A program made the translations under genes and the position numbers. Shown in pieces: positions 63,876-64,000 of a stretch of 64,000 bases of DNA. How positions within the stretch are numbered: position 1 is the first letter of the stretch; each line of letters starts with the position of its first letter. Where the stretch lies: contig JASKMD010000005.1 in NCBI GenBank assembly GCA_030144725.1, positions 5,877,212-5,941,211 of the forward strand, read 5' to 3'. The DNA comes from Haematococcus lacustris (lineage: Eukaryota > Chlorophyta > Chlorophyceae > Chlamydomonadales > Haematococcaceae). The notes below the pieces were generated by a model. It worked only from the letters and a program-made list of their open reading frames with translations. It was not told the origin of the DNA and did no database searches.

Positions 63876-64000
63876 GACATGTGAGCATACACGGCAAGCT
63901 TGTCATCATGTGCACAGGATGAGCTAGCAGCCATGGTGACAGTCACCAAATGCTACTCCTGACAAAGTGATAGGTGTCAGCTGATAGAGCAAGCCAAGCC

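Overview
The window is nuclear DNA of a eukaryote, most likely a chlamydomonadalean green alga (Haematococcus-like; this is an inference). The reasons are intron-rich genes with short exons and GT-AG plus some GC-AG introns, a GC-rich background, many G/C-rich mini- and microsatellites, chromodomain Ty3/gypsy elements, LINEs, and a repetitive protein family that ends in a TnpB/Fanzor-like RuvC-III motif. No bacterial operon, CRISPR array, rRNA gene or convincing intact tRNA gene is visible.

Layout. 1-8 kb: the end of a chromovirus pol gene with its polypurine tract and LTR start, a 1.25-kb inverted-repeat element, a deleted hAT transposase, and a satellite-rich stretch (51-57-bp dyad minisatellite, CCCAG, GGTGT and 53-bp arrays). 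10.3-12.2 kb: an intact six-exon host gene for ribosomal protein eS6. 12.9-42 kb: a tandem segmental duplication with a 6,372-bp unit. Two complete units (13109-19480 and 19481-25852) each carry a broken LINE reverse transcriptase. A third copy is split by a 5.9-kb DNA element with about 780-bp inverted termini (26052-31994) and by an intact 6.7-kb Ty3/gypsy chromovirus (32606-39306). Both insertions have clean target-site duplications, and their empty sites survive in the sister units. The third copy runs into a gene whose last exon is a run of about 30 copies of a 45-bp repeat.

44-57 kb: the host-gene region. A TRF4/TENT4-type non-canonical poly(A) polymerase (minus, nine exons) and a GT90/CAP10 glycosyltransferase (plus, eight exons) are transcribed divergently from an intergenic region with a GGCAGT microsatellite. 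They are followed by a LINE 3' end and a multi-exon putative nucleotide-sugar transferase on the minus strand. 57.7-58.6 kb: a 917-bp near-perfect palindrome whose arms are themselves palindromic. 59.8-61.1 kb: a Fanzor/TnpB-like pseudogene, then a LINE fragment. 62.5-64 kb: the 3' exons of a cyclic-nucleotide phosphodiesterase on the minus strand, whose 5' end is outside the window.

How the parts relate: the host genes serve unrelated functions (translation, RNA tailing, secretory glycosylation, cyclic-nucleotide signalling). The rest is mobile DNA in layers that can be ordered in time. The most notable signal is the pair of Fanzor/TnpB-like coding remnants (44.2 and 59.8 kb), each followed by a related non-coding 3' element that also occurs alone at 56.1 kb.
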